Origin: GCA-003244245 sp052390115
Lineage (GTDB): Bacteria > Actinomycetota > Actinomycetes > Mycobacteriales > Pseudonocardiaceae
DNA length: 64,000 nucleotides
Reading direction: 5' to 3'
NCBI GenBank assembly: GCA_052390115.1
Contig: JBQTHE010000002.1
Span: forward strand, 3,540 to 67,539
The position numbers and the translations under genes are program-made. Under the pieces are notes generated by a model, which did no database searches, was not told the DNA's origin, and was given only the letters and a program-made list of their open reading frames with translations. Each line of letters opens with the position of its first letter. Position 1 is the stretch's first letter. Below, one piece after another: positions 31,989-40,975 of this stretch.

Positions 31989-32693
31989 ATGACCGAGCCG
32001 CCGACCGGGCTGGCGAACGACGCGCTCGTCCGCGTCCTCGAATCGGCTGCCCGGCTACAGGAATTGGTGCCCGACGCCGTACTCGTCGGAGGCTCGGCGG
32101 CAGCGCTCTACGCGGGGCATCGCGACTCGTACGATCATGATCACGTGGTAGCCGATCTCGCCGAACGGTTCGACACCGTCCTGGAAGCGGTCGAGTCGCA
32201 GGACGGATGGGTCACTAATCGGGTGACACCGGGGAAGATCATCCTGGGCGAGCTCGGCGGCATCGAGACCGGGATCCGGCAGCTGATCCGCAGGACACCG
32301 CTGGAGGTCGCCCGAATCACGCTGCCGTCAGGGCAGGCACTCAACGCTCCGACACCGGAGGAGGCACTGCGCGTCAAGGCCTTTCTCATCGTCCGCCGCA
32401 ATCAGACCCGCGACTACCTCGACGTCGCCGCGCTCGCCGACCGCTTCGGAACCGACCCGGCAGCCAGGGCGCTGTCCGACATCGACAGCTACTACGCCGA
32501 CCAGCACGGCGCCGGCGACGGTGTCGCGTCCCAGCTCATCCGCCAGCTCGCCGATCCCCGCCCGAAGGATCTGTCGACCACTCGAAACCTCGGGCAGTAC
32601 AAGAATCTCGCGGCCCGCTGGCAGCACTGGGATGCGGTGGTCCTCGCGTGCCGAGAGCTGGCCAGAGCAATGCTGGTCCAGGACGGGGTGTGA
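31989..32693 (+). CDS. Nucleotidyltransferase, AbiEii-like putative toxin
   Basis: The 234-aa product carries a nucleotidyltransferase start pattern: VLVGGSAAALYAGHRDSYDHD, giving G-G-S and then two acidic residues spaced as in the DxD metal site. The downstream PTPEEALRVKAFLIVRRNQT (K in helix) is typical of AbiEii/DUF6036-like proteins. In its class the partner is an antitoxin; here an XRE protein follows with a TGATG overlap. Toxicity by adding nucleotides to tRNA or proteins is the family expectation, not shown here. Confidence 0.75.
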   Translation: MTEPPTGLANDALVRVLESAARLQELVPDAVLVGGSAAALYAGHRDSYDHDHVVADLAERFDTVLEAVESQDGWVTNRVTPGKIILGELGGIETGIRQLIRRTPLEVARITLPSGQALNAPTPEEALRVKAFLIVRRNQTRDYLDVAALADRFGTDPAARALSDIDSYYADQHGAGDGVASQLIRQLADPRPKDLSTTRNLGQYKNLAARWQHWDAVVLACRELARAMLVQDGV

Positions 32694-33139
32694 TGACCCT
32701 TTCCTTCCGCAACATCGACGTCTCTGCCGACGATCCGGTCGAGGACTGGCCGACGGAGGCCGTCCTGACCGCTCTCGAACGCGGCGGCCTGTCCCACTGG
32801 CGACGGCTGGCCGCGGCCAAACGCGCAGACCCATGGGGCGTGGTCGCCAGGAGAGTCGAGGAGGCCCTCACCCTGTCGGAGGCGTACGGAGTCGACGAGC
32901 TAATGGCGGACGCGATCGCAGGGGCCCGAGCCCAGGCAGCGCAGTCGGAGCGGGTGGCTGTGGCGGCGGAGATCACCCGGCTGGTGACTGGGTCCGGGCT
33001 GTCCCGGGCGGAGTTCGCCGCGCGGATCGGGACCTCGCCGTCGCGGCTCTGCACCTACCTGGCAGGCACGGTCACGCCGTCGGCCGCGATGCTCATCCGG
33101 ATGCGACGGGTGTCGGAGGTGGCAGGCGAGCTGGGGTGA
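32693..33139 (+). CDS. XRE helix-turn-helix antitoxin-like protein
   Basis: The 148-aa product has an N-terminal region (DDPVEDWPTEAVLTALERGG) seen in antitoxins paired with AbiEii-like nucleotidyltransferases, and a C-terminal HTH (TGSGLSRAEFAARIGTSPSR then LCTYLAGTVTPS). ATG 32693 overlaps the toxin stop. It presumably neutralises the upstream protein and binds the palindrome at 31965-31978. Confidence 0.78.
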   Translation: MTLSFRNIDVSADDPVEDWPTEAVLTALERGGLSHWRRLAAAKRADPWGVVARRVEEALTLSEAYGVDELMADAIAGARAQAAQSERVAVAAEITRLVTGSGLSRAEFAARIGTSPSRLCTYLAGTVTPSAAMLIRMRRVSEVAGELG

Positions 33140-33164
33140 GGTGCTGCCCTCCTCGGGCCCGGCG

Positions 33165-34277
33165 TCAGCCGGGTACGCGCAGCAGGTAGTCGCCGGCGTC
33201 GTCGTCCCACTCCATGGTGATCAGGTCACGCGCGCGAGCCGCCTTGGCGAAGGACAGGAAGCTGTTGAAGCCGTAGCGCTTCTCGCTGAAGTCGGGTAGG
33301 TGCTTGCGCAGCTGGTTCTTGAGCCCGCTCAACGGGGGCGGCGCGCCCGACGCCTGCAACTCGCGGACGACATCGACGAACAGCCGGAAGGCGTGCGCGT
33401 CGGCCGAGTCGTCCTCGGGGAACGTCACCTCGGGGTCACCCTGCGCCGATCCCCGGCGTAGCTCCACGACACGCTGGCTCTCGAGGTGGCGGAGCAGCTC
33501 ACCGAAGCCCCGGAACCCCTGGTCGGCCTCATCGAAGGTGGGGTCCTTGCGCAGGACCGCCCGCTTGAGCATCGATGCGCGCACCGGCCCGTCGGCGTGG
33601 CGCTGCAGGCCGGCCAGGGTCCGCGCCACCAGCAGGCCGACGTCGCTCTCCTCGCCCGCCGCGACTGCCTCGTCGACCGGGTGCGGTGGGATCTCGACCG
33701 AGCCCGACGGCGTCGGAACCGCCACCACGGGTGGAGTGGCAGTGTTGGTGTCGGAGTGGCGGCCGCGCCCCCTCCCCCGCCGCGACCCCTGCGGCAGCTC
33801 CACGCCGGGCAGGCGGTCGTAGAACAAGAACTCGTCGCAGGCGGGCGGCAACAGGGCCGACGTCGACGACTGCACGCCGATGCCGATGACCCGCTTGTCG
33901 AGCTCCCGCAGCTTGTGCACGAGCGGGGTGAAGTCGGAGTCTCCGGTGCCGATGGCGAAGGTCGTGATGAACCCGCGCTCGTAGGCGAGCTCGATCGCAT
34001 CGACGGCCATCTTGATGTCAGCTGCATTCTTCCGTAACCCGCCGATGCGCTGGGGGATCTCGATGAGCTCGACATGCGCCCGGGCCAGCAGCCTGCGGTC
34101 GGCGTCGAAGTACGACCAGTCGGCGTAGGCCCGGCGCACCACCACCCGCCCCCGCTCGGCGAGCGCGTCGGCCACCGGGCCGAAGTCGAAGGGCGAGACC
34201 CCCAACCCGTCACGCGCTCCGATCGCGAGGTTCTCGTAGTCGAGGAACAGGGCGATGCGTTCGTCGTCGTTTGCCAC
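33165..34277 (-). CDS. NYN-domain ribonuclease-like protein with two LOTUS/OST-HTH domains
   Basis: The 370-aa product opens with a NYN domain (residues 1-165): IALFLDYENLAI, KNAADIKMAVDAIEL and AIGTGDSDFTPLVHKLREL provide the conserved acidic residues. A low-complexity Arg/Gly-rich linker follows, then two OST-HTH/LOTUS-like segments (DQGFRGFGELLRHLESQRVV and EKRYGFNSFLSFAKAARARD). The LabA/DUF88 group with LOTUS domains is thought to act on RNA. GTG 34277 is chosen because the NYN strand begins immediately after and GGGAG lies upstream. Divergent from the DUF6398 gene. Confidence 0.88.
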   Translation of the reverse strand: MANDDERIALFLDYENLAIGARDGLGVSPFDFGPVADALAERGRVVVRRAYADWSYFDADRRLLARAHVELIEIPQRIGGLRKNAADIKMAVDAIELAYERGFITTFAIGTGDSDFTPLVHKLRELDKRVIGIGVQSSTSALLPPACDEFLFYDRLPGVELPQGSRRGRGRGRHSDTNTATPPVVAVPTPSGSVEIPPHPVDEAVAAGEESDVGLLVARTLAGLQRHADGPVRASMLKRAVLRKDPTFDEADQGFRGFGELLRHLESQRVVELRRGSAQGDPEVTFPEDDSADAHAFRLFVDVVRELQASGAPPPLSGLKNQLRKHLPDFSEKRYGFNSFLSFAKAARARDLITMEWDDDAGDYLLRVPG

Positions 34278-34382
34278 TGCACGCGCTCCCAGAACTGGTC
34301 CGGCCCGCAGCGTACGACCCGAAGGGCGCGCAGCGGTGACCACCGTGCTGCCCGAGGTCCGCTCAGCACTAACCTTCGCCGG

Positions 34383-36191
34383 ATGTCCAAGCGATCCCGC
34401 CGGCCGAAGTCGAAGCCCGGACGTCCGGGGCGGCGCAGGAAGGTCGGGGCGACACCACTGCGGCGACGGCCCGGGACCGGCGAGCCCGACCTGCTGCGCG
34501 ACGTCGCGGCTGCGCTGGCCGAGGACCACCCGCTCGTCCTGCTGGAGCTGGTGAGCACCCTGCTGGCCGCGCTCGATCCGCCCCGTCGCGGCCCCTTCGA
34601 CCGGGAGCCGGAGCCCGACGCCCCGTCCCGGGAGGAGCTCGTCCAGACCTTCTTCGAGGTCGACCTGCCCGAAACCTCGGCGCTGCTCGCCGTGATCGCC
34701 GGGCTGTCCGGTGACGAGATGCTGCGGCGCCGGGTGCACCGCGAGATCACCACCCGGGCCCACGTCCTGCCGCGCTGGCTCGCCGAACTGCATCGCGCCG
34801 CTGCGGCCCCCCGGGCGGTCGAAGTGGTCCACGTCCTCGGCGACGGCGACAACATCATGGTCGGTGTGCGCCTGCCGGGCGGGCCCGAGCTCACCGCGGT
34901 GGTCTACATCGACCACAACATGGGCACGCTGGTCAAGGACGCCTTCGTGGTCCCCGAGCCGGTGGGCGACCTGGTCGAGCGGATGCTCACGGTGGCCGAC
35001 GACCCGGACACGCAGGCGCGCGACATCGATCCGGCCGCTGCCCGCGCCCGGATCACCGAGGCGATCGAACTCGGCGCGATCAGCTTCCCGCCCTTCGAGT
35101 CCGACACCTGGCCGGCCTGCCGCCGGCTCGTCGAGTGGGCCACGGCCATGCTGCCTGCGGGCGGTACCGGGTACCAGCGGCCCGACTGGGACGACGACGC
35201 GCAGGCGGCGCTCGTCGAGCGGTTCCTCGCCGCACCGTCCGGAGGCGGGTTCGACGACGCCGACCACCGCGCCCTGCTCGACTCGCTGCTGTGGTTCGGC
35301 ACCGACTACGGCCCCGGCGACCCGCTGCGCTGGAGCCCGGTCGCGGTGGAGATCCTGCTCGTCGACTGGATCCCCCGCAAGATCGTCGCCGAGGTGCCCT
35401 TCCTGGCCAAGGCCCCCGACCTGCTGCGTGCGTTCATCCGCTTCAGCCACCAGGAGCGCGGCATCCGCCCCGAGCTGACCACCCGGACCCTCGGCGCTGT
35501 TGACGAGTGCGAGCCGGAGTACCAGCGGCTCATCCGCTCCCCGCGACCGCAAGGTCCGGCCGCGCTGCTCGCAGCCATGGGCGCCCCTGGCCTGGACGGC
35601 CCGTGGCCCTGGCCGGGCGCGCTGCCCGACGACGAACCGGTCGAATACCACGAGATCATGCTTGATGCCCTGCGCCGCGCGGTCGGGGGCGAGGACATTC
35701 TGGAGAAACTCGATCCGGCGCCACTGCCTGACGAGGCCTTCGCCTGGGATGGGATCCAACCCGACGTCCACGACCGGGTCGCCGAGGTGCTCGGCCTGGT
35801 CGATCGGTGCTGTGACGAGCTGCTCGACGTCGAGTACCGCACCGCCTGCCGCCGGCTCCTGGCCCGCGCCGCGGCCACCGACCCGGAGATCTTCCGCCGC
35901 CGGGGCCGAGCCGCCACCGCCGCCGCGGCCGTGTGCTGGGTGATCGGCAAGGCCAACAAGCTCTTCGAGCCCGACGAGAAGGGCCACCACCTGCTGGTCA
36001 AGGACCTGGTGGGGCATTTCGGTATCGGCCAGAGCAGCGTCTCGCAACGCAGCGAGCCCCTCCTGCGCGCCGTCGGCGTCGACCCCCACCAATACGGCGC
36101 TATGGACCTGCGCTCACCGGACTACCTGACCTCCACCCGCCGGGCCCGGATCATCGCCCTGCGCGACCACTACCTCGCCATGGACACGTGA
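34383..36191 (+). CDS. DUF6398 domain-containing protein
   Basis: The 602-aa product starts MSKRSRRPKSKPGRPGRRRK, a basic N-terminus that could bind nucleic acid, followed by a long alpha-helical body rich in acidic residues. The C-terminal 110 residues match DUF6398 (CRRLLARAAATDPEIFRRRG, AAVCWVIGKANKLF, HFGIGQSSVSQRSEPLLRAV), where the last segment resembles a helix-turn-helix. The function of the family is unknown. It is divergent from the NYN gene with a 105-bp gap. Confidence 0.78.
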   Translation: MSKRSRRPKSKPGRPGRRRKVGATPLRRRPGTGEPDLLRDVAAALAEDHPLVLLELVSTLLAALDPPRRGPFDREPEPDAPSREELVQTFFEVDLPETSALLAVIAGLSGDEMLRRRVHREITTRAHVLPRWLAELHRAAAAPRAVEVVHVLGDGDNIMVGVRLPGGPELTAVVYIDHNMGTLVKDAFVVPEPVGDLVERMLTVADDPDTQARDIDPAAARARITEAIELGAISFPPFESDTWPACRRLVEWATAMLPAGGTGYQRPDWDDDAQAALVERFLAAPSGGGFDDADHRALLDSLLWFGTDYGPGDPLRWSPVAVEILLVDWIPRKIVAEVPFLAKAPDLLRAFIRFSHQERGIRPELTTRTLGAVDECEPEYQRLIRSPRPQGPAALLAAMGAPGLDGPWPWPGALPDDEPVEYHEIMLDALRRAVGGEDILEKLDPAPLPDEAFAWDGIQPDVHDRVAEVLGLVDRCCDELLDVEYRTACRRLLARAAATDPEIFRRRGRAATAAAAVCWVIGKANKLFEPDEKGHHLLVKDLVGHFGIGQSSVSQRSEPLLRAVGVDPHQYGAMDLRSPDYLTSTRRARIIALRDHYLAMDT

Positions 36192-36230
36192 ACCCGGAGC
36201 CGCCGATCTTCCCGCCAGCAGCGCTATTCT

Positions 36231-36292
36231 TCCCGAACCCAACAGCAGCGTTGTCAGAGCTTGATCGAACAGCTCTGGTGTTGAGTTCGGGA
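36231..36292. terminator. Nested hairpin terminator
   Basis: An outer repeat TCCCGAACCCAACA with TGTTGAGTTCGGGA encloses an inner hairpin AGAGCT-N9-AGCTCT. It lies 40 bp after the DUF6398 gene stop and before the end of the convergent small secreted protein gene at 36356, a natural bidirectional terminator position. Confidence 0.6.
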
Positions 36293-36355
36293 GGCCTAGA
36301 GCGGCCAGGGTCCGCCACCAGACACCGGCCGAGTCGACGCGGGTCGGATCCTCGC

Positions 36356-36583
36356 CTACTTGAAGAGTCGGCCCACGCCGAGGAAGCAGCCCTGCTTGAG
36401 ATCAATATCGGATGCCCCGCAGGTGGCTGACGAGGAGTTGTCTCCGCCTACCTGACCCCCCGGACCAGCAGCGGCCACGCCGGCACCAGATCCCGGAGCA
36501 GCAGCGGCCACGCCTGCGCCAGTGAGAATTATTCCGCCGAGCACGGCGGTGGCCGTCAGAGAACGAATGATGACTCGTCGCAT
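36356..36583 (-). CDS. Small secreted protein
   Basis: The 75-aa product begins MRRVIIRSLTATAVLGGIIL and has a signal peptide with probable cleavage after AAAA near residue 30. The mature peptide of about 45 residues is Gly/Ser/Ala-rich with two cysteines (SATCGASD, KQGCFLGV). GGGGGG lies ahead of ATG 36583. Function unknown; two cysteines could form one disulfide. Confidence 0.65.
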   Translation of the reverse strand: MRRVIIRSLTATAVLGGIILTGAGVAAAAPGSGAGVAAAGPGGQVGGDNSSSATCGASDIDLKQGCFLGVGRLFK

Positions 36584-36774
36584 GGTGTCCCCCCAAGTTG
36601 AGTTGTCGGTGAACCGTGGCCATCGAGCACCACTACCGCGGCAGCTCATGGCCAGGTGTCTCGGGCCGCTTGATCTAGCGGTCACCCCCCGATCGGAGCA
36701 AACGGCCCTACCCGTTGTATCGGCTGCGGCCGTTCGCTGTTACCAGACAGTGATTCGGCGCCGTTGCTCCGGCT

Positions 36775-37110
36775 TCAGAAGACGGTGCCGACGTCCTGGT
36801 GGACGACCGCATCCATGTTCCGCTCGGCCAGTGCGGCGATAGTGAGCGACGGGTTGCAGGCCCCGGTCGAGCCGGGGATCAGGGCGCCGTCGGTGACGTA
36901 GAGCCCGCGCTGACCGAGCACCCGACCGTGGCTGTCGCAGACGTCGCCAATGGCCGCGCCGCCGGGTGGTGCCGGCCGAGCCGGCGCCGAGGAACAGCGC
37001 GCTGGTGGTGATCCGCTTACGTTCCTGTACCACGCCGTCGGTGTCGATCCGGTCTACGTGCACCACCCAGCATCCGGCCCTGTCCCGCTCGATGTCGCTT
37101 CGAACACCCG
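36775..37110 (-). pseudogene. Internally deleted GMC oxidoreductase (cholesterol-oxidase-like) remnant
   Basis: The 5' part of this stretch encodes DIERDRAGCWVVHVDRIDTD and RITTSALFLGAGSAGTT, and after a frame change near 36965 the 3' part encodes GDVCDSHGRVLGQRGLYVTD, then GALIPGSTGACNPSLTIAAL and a normal end with stop at 36775. In intact cholesterol-oxidase-like GMC proteins about 200 residues lie between these segments. The N-terminal FAD domain is also missing, so this is a deletion remnant. Confidence 0.8.
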
Positions 37111-37196
37111 GTGCGGTCCGTCGTGGGTGTCATGGTCGATCTCGCACCATGATCCGTCGGTCCAGGAGCGAGGCATGCGGGAGGGCGGAGTCCGGG

Positions 37197-38318
37197 CTAC
37201 TGGCGGCCGGGTGGCGAAATAGCGGAGTCCAGCTCTGTGAGAAATGCGGTGAGTGCGCGGTAGTACGGCACGACCGTGGTGGTGTCGGCGTACTCATGCG
37301 CGCCATGCTGGCCATCTCCACCGATACCGAAAATGACGGCATCAATTCCTCGTTGGGAGAAGAAGCGCGAGTCCGCGGCACCATGCTTGCGCAGGATGTC
37401 GGCTCGATACCCTTGATTCCGGGCAGCCTGCTGCAGTAGGCGTACCTCGTGGCGCTGGTGATCCACCCGATGAGGCGCACCGACGCTTGTCACGGCAACC
37501 GTCACGCCGGGCACGCAGAAGGTAGCCAGATGTTCGATGATCTCATCGACCGTGCGCCCATTCAGGTCGGTGTCCTCGGCCGGAAACCGGATGTCCAGCC
37601 ATGCCTGGGCATCAGCCGGGATCTGGTTGAAGGCGCTGTTCGTGGTCTCGATGCGGGCGAGGTTGACCGTGGTGCGCCATACCTCCTCGGCGGCAACGGG
37701 ATAGCGGGCCAGCAGCTTGTCCAGGCTGCTCATCAGTTTGAGGATTGCGTTATCGCCCAACCATTGGTATGCGCTGTGCCCGCTGCGGCCCTCGGCTCGG
37801 AGGCAGGCATTGAGGAGACCCCTGGATTCGGTCACGACACGCAGTCGGCTCTGTTCGCCGATGATGGCGAACTCGCCATCGACGCCTTGCTCAAGTTGGT
37901 GCAGCGTGCCATCCTGCCCGCCGACTTCTTCATCGGTGACCACCTGCAGAGCGATCGGGTAGCTCACCACTCCTGCTAGCTCACGGAAGACCATGGCCTG
38001 TACCAACGCTGATACCTTCATGTCCTGAGTACCGCGACCGTACAGGCGGGTACCTTCCAGACGCGGTTGGAACTGCTCTGGCGGGGCTGGTACGACATCC
38101 ACATGGGCATTGAAGATCACCCGGAAACGCGGCCGGCTCGTGCCCAGGTACACCAGCGCACTGGGCTTGCCCTGAGACTCGAACCGTTCCACCGTGAAAC
38201 CCGGGCCAACCACATCGAGCACGAACTCCAGTGCCCGATACAGATCCTCGGGGCGATCGGCAGTCGACGGTATGGTCAGCAGCCTCCGAGCACAGGCCAG
38301 GAAAGACTCGAGCTCCAC
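37197..38318 (-). CDS. M20-family metallopeptidase/deacylase (ArgE/DapE-like)
   Basis: The product (373 aa from GTG 38318; an ATG at 38357 would add 13 residues) has the M20 metal-binding pattern: VIFNAHVDVVPAPP (His, Asp), LYGRGTQDMKVSALV (bridging Asp), VVTDEEVGGQDGT (catalytic Glu pair) and a late HEYADTTTVVP (His). It would remove an acyl or aminoacyl group from a small amide. Specificity between N-acetylornithine, succinyl-diaminopimelate or other amides cannot be read from the sequence. Confidence 0.87.
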   Translation of the reverse strand: MELESFLACARRLLTIPSTADRPEDLYRALEFVLDVVGPGFTVERFESQGKPSALVYLGTSRPRFRVIFNAHVDVVPAPPEQFQPRLEGTRLYGRGTQDMKVSALVQAMVFRELAGVVSYPIALQVVTDEEVGGQDGTLHQLEQGVDGEFAIIGEQSRLRVVTESRGLLNACLRAEGRSGHSAYQWLGDNAILKLMSSLDKLLARYPVAAEEVWRTTVNLARIETTNSAFNQIPADAQAWLDIRFPAEDTDLNGRTVDEIIEHLATFCVPGVTVAVTSVGAPHRVDHQRHEVRLLQQAARNQGYRADILRKHGAADSRFFSQRGIDAVIFGIGGDGQHGAHEYADTTTVVPYYRALTAFLTELDSAISPPGRQ

Positions 38319-38386
38319 CCGGCCATCTTGCCGGATGCCACCTGTGCGGCGATTCATCGGTTTCCGTCAGCAGGCACGATGGACTT

Positions 38387-38887
38387 GTGAAGCTGCTGCT
38401 GATGGCCGACACCCACGTCCCGCACCGCGCCCATGATCTGCCCCAACAGCTGTGGCGGGCAGTAGCCGAGGCAGACGTCGTGGTGCATGCCGGGGACTGG
38501 GTATGCGTCGAGCTACTGGAGGCGTTGCTGGCTCGATCGAAGCGATTGATCGGGGTAGTCGGTAACAATGACGGGCGATCATTGTCCGCACGATTGCCGG
38601 AGGTCGCGACAGCCCAGTTAGACGGCGTGCGGCTAGCGGTTGTGCATGAGACTGGATCGGCCCGCGGCCGTGAGCAGCGGTGTGCCGCCCGTTTCCCCGA
38701 CACCGACGTGTTGGTCTTCGGACACAGCCACATCCCGTGGGACACGGTAGCTCCTACTGGCCTGCGGCTGCTCAACCCCGGCTCCCCGACCGACCGGCGC
38801 CGCCAGCCGACCTGCAGTTGGATGACCGCCGATATCGAAGACGGGCAGCTCGGCCGGGTAGGACTGCACCGGCTCAGCGCTCGGTAG
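38387..38887 (+). CDS. YfcE-type metallophosphoesterase
   Basis: The 166-aa product carries the whole dimetal phosphoesterase signature: LLMADTHVPHR (D, H), VVVHAGDWV (GD), VVGNNDGRS (GNxD) and LVFGHSHIPWD (GHSH). This size class includes YfcE and archaeal MJ0936-like phosphodiesterases. GTG 38387 is used as the domain starts immediately. Divergent from the M20 gene. Confidence 0.9.
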   Translation: MKLLLMADTHVPHRAHDLPQQLWRAVAEADVVVHAGDWVCVELLEALLARSKRLIGVVGNNDGRSLSARLPEVATAQLDGVRLAVVHETGSARGREQRCAARFPDTDVLVFGHSHIPWDTVAPTGLRLLNPGSPTDRRRQPTCSWMTADIEDGQLGRVGLHRLSAR

Positions 38888-38918
38888 CCCGGAGAGTTCG
38901 CCGTTGGGCCCGGCGACC

Positions 38919-39551
38919 TCAGCGCCTGTCCTTGGCGCCGACTCCGGTGCCCAGCTCGGACAGGCGCCCGGCCATGCCGTCTCCGGGGCGCAGTGGAGGG
39001 GTGTCGGCGCCAGCACCGTCGCGCATACCCTCGAGCAACTCGAGTAGGGCGTCACCGGCGGAACGTGTTGGCCGCCACCCGAGCTCGTCGCGGGCCCGTG
39101 TGGTGTCCATCAGTGGCACCGCGAGCAGCAGATCGACCATCCCCGGTTCGGTGGGCACGAGCCGGGCCCGCCAGGCGAACGCGGCGAGCTTGCGCAGCAG
39201 CCAGGCCGGCACCGGCACTGCCCGCGCGTGGAACAACCCGGCCAGCTCATCAGGTCCGAGTGACGGCTCAGCGGCCACGTTGAACGCACCACGTGCGTCG
39301 GCCCGCAGCGCGGCCAGGAGGAACGCCTGGCCGACGTCGAGGCTGTGCACCGCCTGGAACCGCAGCTGCGGCAGCCGAGGCACCGCCGGGATCAAACGAG
39401 GATAGAGCAGCGGAGTCGGCAGGAAAGGTCCCGCGAACAACCGCCGGATCCCGCTCGCCGTAGCTCCCTTCAGCACGAATCCTGGCCGCAGACGGACCAC
39501 GCGCAGCTCCGGATTACGCATCTCGAAGGCGTTAGACGATCGCCCGCACAC
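38919..39551 (-). pseudogene. 5'-truncated NAD-dependent epimerase/dehydratase remnant
   Basis: The open frame encodes only the substrate-binding half of an extended SDR sugar epimerase-like protein (ELRVVRLRPGFVLKGATASG, FQAVHSLDVGQAFLLAALRA, GAFNVAAEPSLG, TRARDELGWRPT). The Rossmann half with GxxGxxG and the YxxxK catalytic region is missing, and no start site fits. The break lies about 39540, directly next to the DUF1508-like gene end, so insertion or deletion there removed the 5' half. Confidence 0.75.
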
Positions 39552-39557
39552 CGGCAG

Positions 39558-39971
39558 TCATCGATAGATCACCTGTACGGGGGCCGAGCGCGGCGTCTGG
39601 GCGACCAGCTCCAAGAACGAGTCACACATCAGCCGGGCGCGTACCTGGCGTTGGTAGGTGCGAGTCGTGGTCGCAACGACCTCGCCGTCCACGCGGACCC
39701 GCCACACCCACTGCCCGGCGCCGTCTCGTGACGTCTCTCCGACGGCGTGCGGCAGGCTTTCTTGCAGGATGCGGATCGCCGCCAGGCAGGACTCCACGTC
39801 GGGAGCGGTCTGCGCCGATCTTGCGAGGCTGCGGTTGTTAGCCGACATGAACCTCCAGGCGAACCCGGTTGCCCGGGGCCCTGCGACACCGGCGTCCCGA
39901 CCTGACTCGGGTGGCGTCGGCAGGTGCACATAGCGTGCAGCCGGAACCACCTGGAACCGAGCCATAGCCAT
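39558..39971 (-). CDS. DUF1508-like (YegP-type) protein
   Basis: The 137-aa product has a region AWRFMSANNRSLARSAQTAP then ESCLAAIRILQ and QWVWRVRVDGEVVATTTRTY resembling the beta-beta-beta-alpha repeat of DUF1508, a small fold often seen in stress or surface proteins. ATG 39971 with GGGAGG 4 nt upstream is used; ATG 39965 is also possible. Function unknown. Confidence 0.65.
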   Translation of the reverse strand: MAMARFQVVPAARYVHLPTPPESGRDAGVAGPRATGFAWRFMSANNRSLARSAQTAPDVESCLAAIRILQESLPHAVGETSRDGAGQWVWRVRVDGEVVATTTRTYQRQVRARLMCDSFLELVAQTPRSAPVQVIYR

Positions 39972-40428
39972 GACGCCTCCCAAACCGATTCACGGGGCGA
40001 CGCTGCCTCCCGAAGGTGAACCAAAACAGTCCAGCAGTCGGCAAAGAGGTGACGACCAGCCCCACAGGGGATAGACACCTAGGGTTATAAATCCACGATT
40101 TTATCACCTACATGGGGGAAGTAAACCCTCGATAGGGGAGCATCAAGCCCACCCACTGTAGTCACATAACGCGAGCGGTGACCAGCGGCATCGGCCGAAC
40201 GAGTTTCAGGGGGAACAGGCCGCTGAGGCGGACCCGAGGCCCTGCCCAGGACGATCCTCCTCAAGGAGGTTCTCCTGCTCGTAAGCTTACGTCCACCTTG
40301 GATACCGGCTCCGCCAGATCTCCCCGAGCGCCAGCACCCGCACGCCGGCACCCCGGCCGGAGATTGAGCTACCGCCATTCAGGGTAATTTGACGTCTGCC
40401 CACCGCACCCGCCTTAAGGAGAACCGTC
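39972..40428. other. Intergenic region without a gene
   Basis: No convincing coding sequence. It contains an AT-richer patch around 40078-40110 (GGGTTATAAATCC, GATTTTATC), flanked by similar short blocks (AGGGGATAGAC at 40066 and GATAGGGGAGC at 40130). This probably holds the promoter of the DUF1508-like gene on one side and of the gene at 40429 on the other. Confidence 0.4.
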
Positions 40429-40914
40429 ATGGCCTCAGTCAAGGGACTGGAGACTTACCTCAACGATCACCTGGCTGGTGCCAACACGGGCACTGAGCTC
40501 GCGAACAAGATCAGCTCCGAGTACGAGAAAACCACGTTCGGCCCCTTCCTCGCAGAGCTGGCCCGAGAGATCGAACAGGACAAGGCCACGTTGGAAGGGC
40601 TGATGCAGCGACTCGGAATTGCGCTCAGCCCGAGCAAGCAGGTTGCGGGCTGGATCACGGAGAAGATCACCAGGCTGAAGATGAGCGAAACGATGACCGG
40701 TGGTGAGGATCTGAAGTGCCTGCTGGAGTTCGAGACGCTGTCACTGGGCATCGAAGGCAAGCTGTCGATGTGGCGCAGCCTGATCGAGGTGAGCGACTCA
40801 CACGCCGAGCTCGCTGCGATCGACCTGGCTAGCCTCGCGAAGCGCGCCGAGACGCAACGCTCCAGCCTCGAAGGTTACCGACTTCAGGCTGCCAAGGGCG
40901 CCCTGACCACCTGA
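40429..40914 (+). CDS. Helical-bundle protein, ferritin-like size, function unknown
   Basis: The 161-aa product begins MASVKGLETYLNDHLAGANT and is nearly all alpha-helical with acidic and Leu-rich helices, reminiscent of DUF892/ferritin-like four-helix proteins, but a clear pair of ExxH metal motifs is not visible. AAGGAG lies 9 nt before ATG 40429. It lies next to the general-stress genes (CsbD, CHAD), so a stress role is plausible but unproven. Confidence 0.7.
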   Translation: MASVKGLETYLNDHLAGANTGTELANKISSEYEKTTFGPFLAELAREIEQDKATLEGLMQRLGIALSPSKQVAGWITEKITRLKMSETMTGGEDLKCLLEFETLSLGIEGKLSMWRSLIEVSDSHAELAAIDLASLAKRAETQRSSLEGYRLQAAKGALTT

Positions 40915-40975
40915 TCCCGGCATTACCGCCGGACGCGAGCCGTCACAGGCGCGTGCCTGGCTAGGAGAACCCACC

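Noticed and set aside
34278..36092. Upstream extension of the NYN protein frame through the DUF6398 gene
   Set aside because: The open frame continues but the NYN domain begins at GTG 34277, and the upstream translation is a shadow of the DUF6398 gene.
40085..40378. Minus-strand frame of 97 codons in the 39972-40428 gap
   Set aside because: No ribosome-binding site, biased composition, and no recognisable fold; the region looks regulatory.
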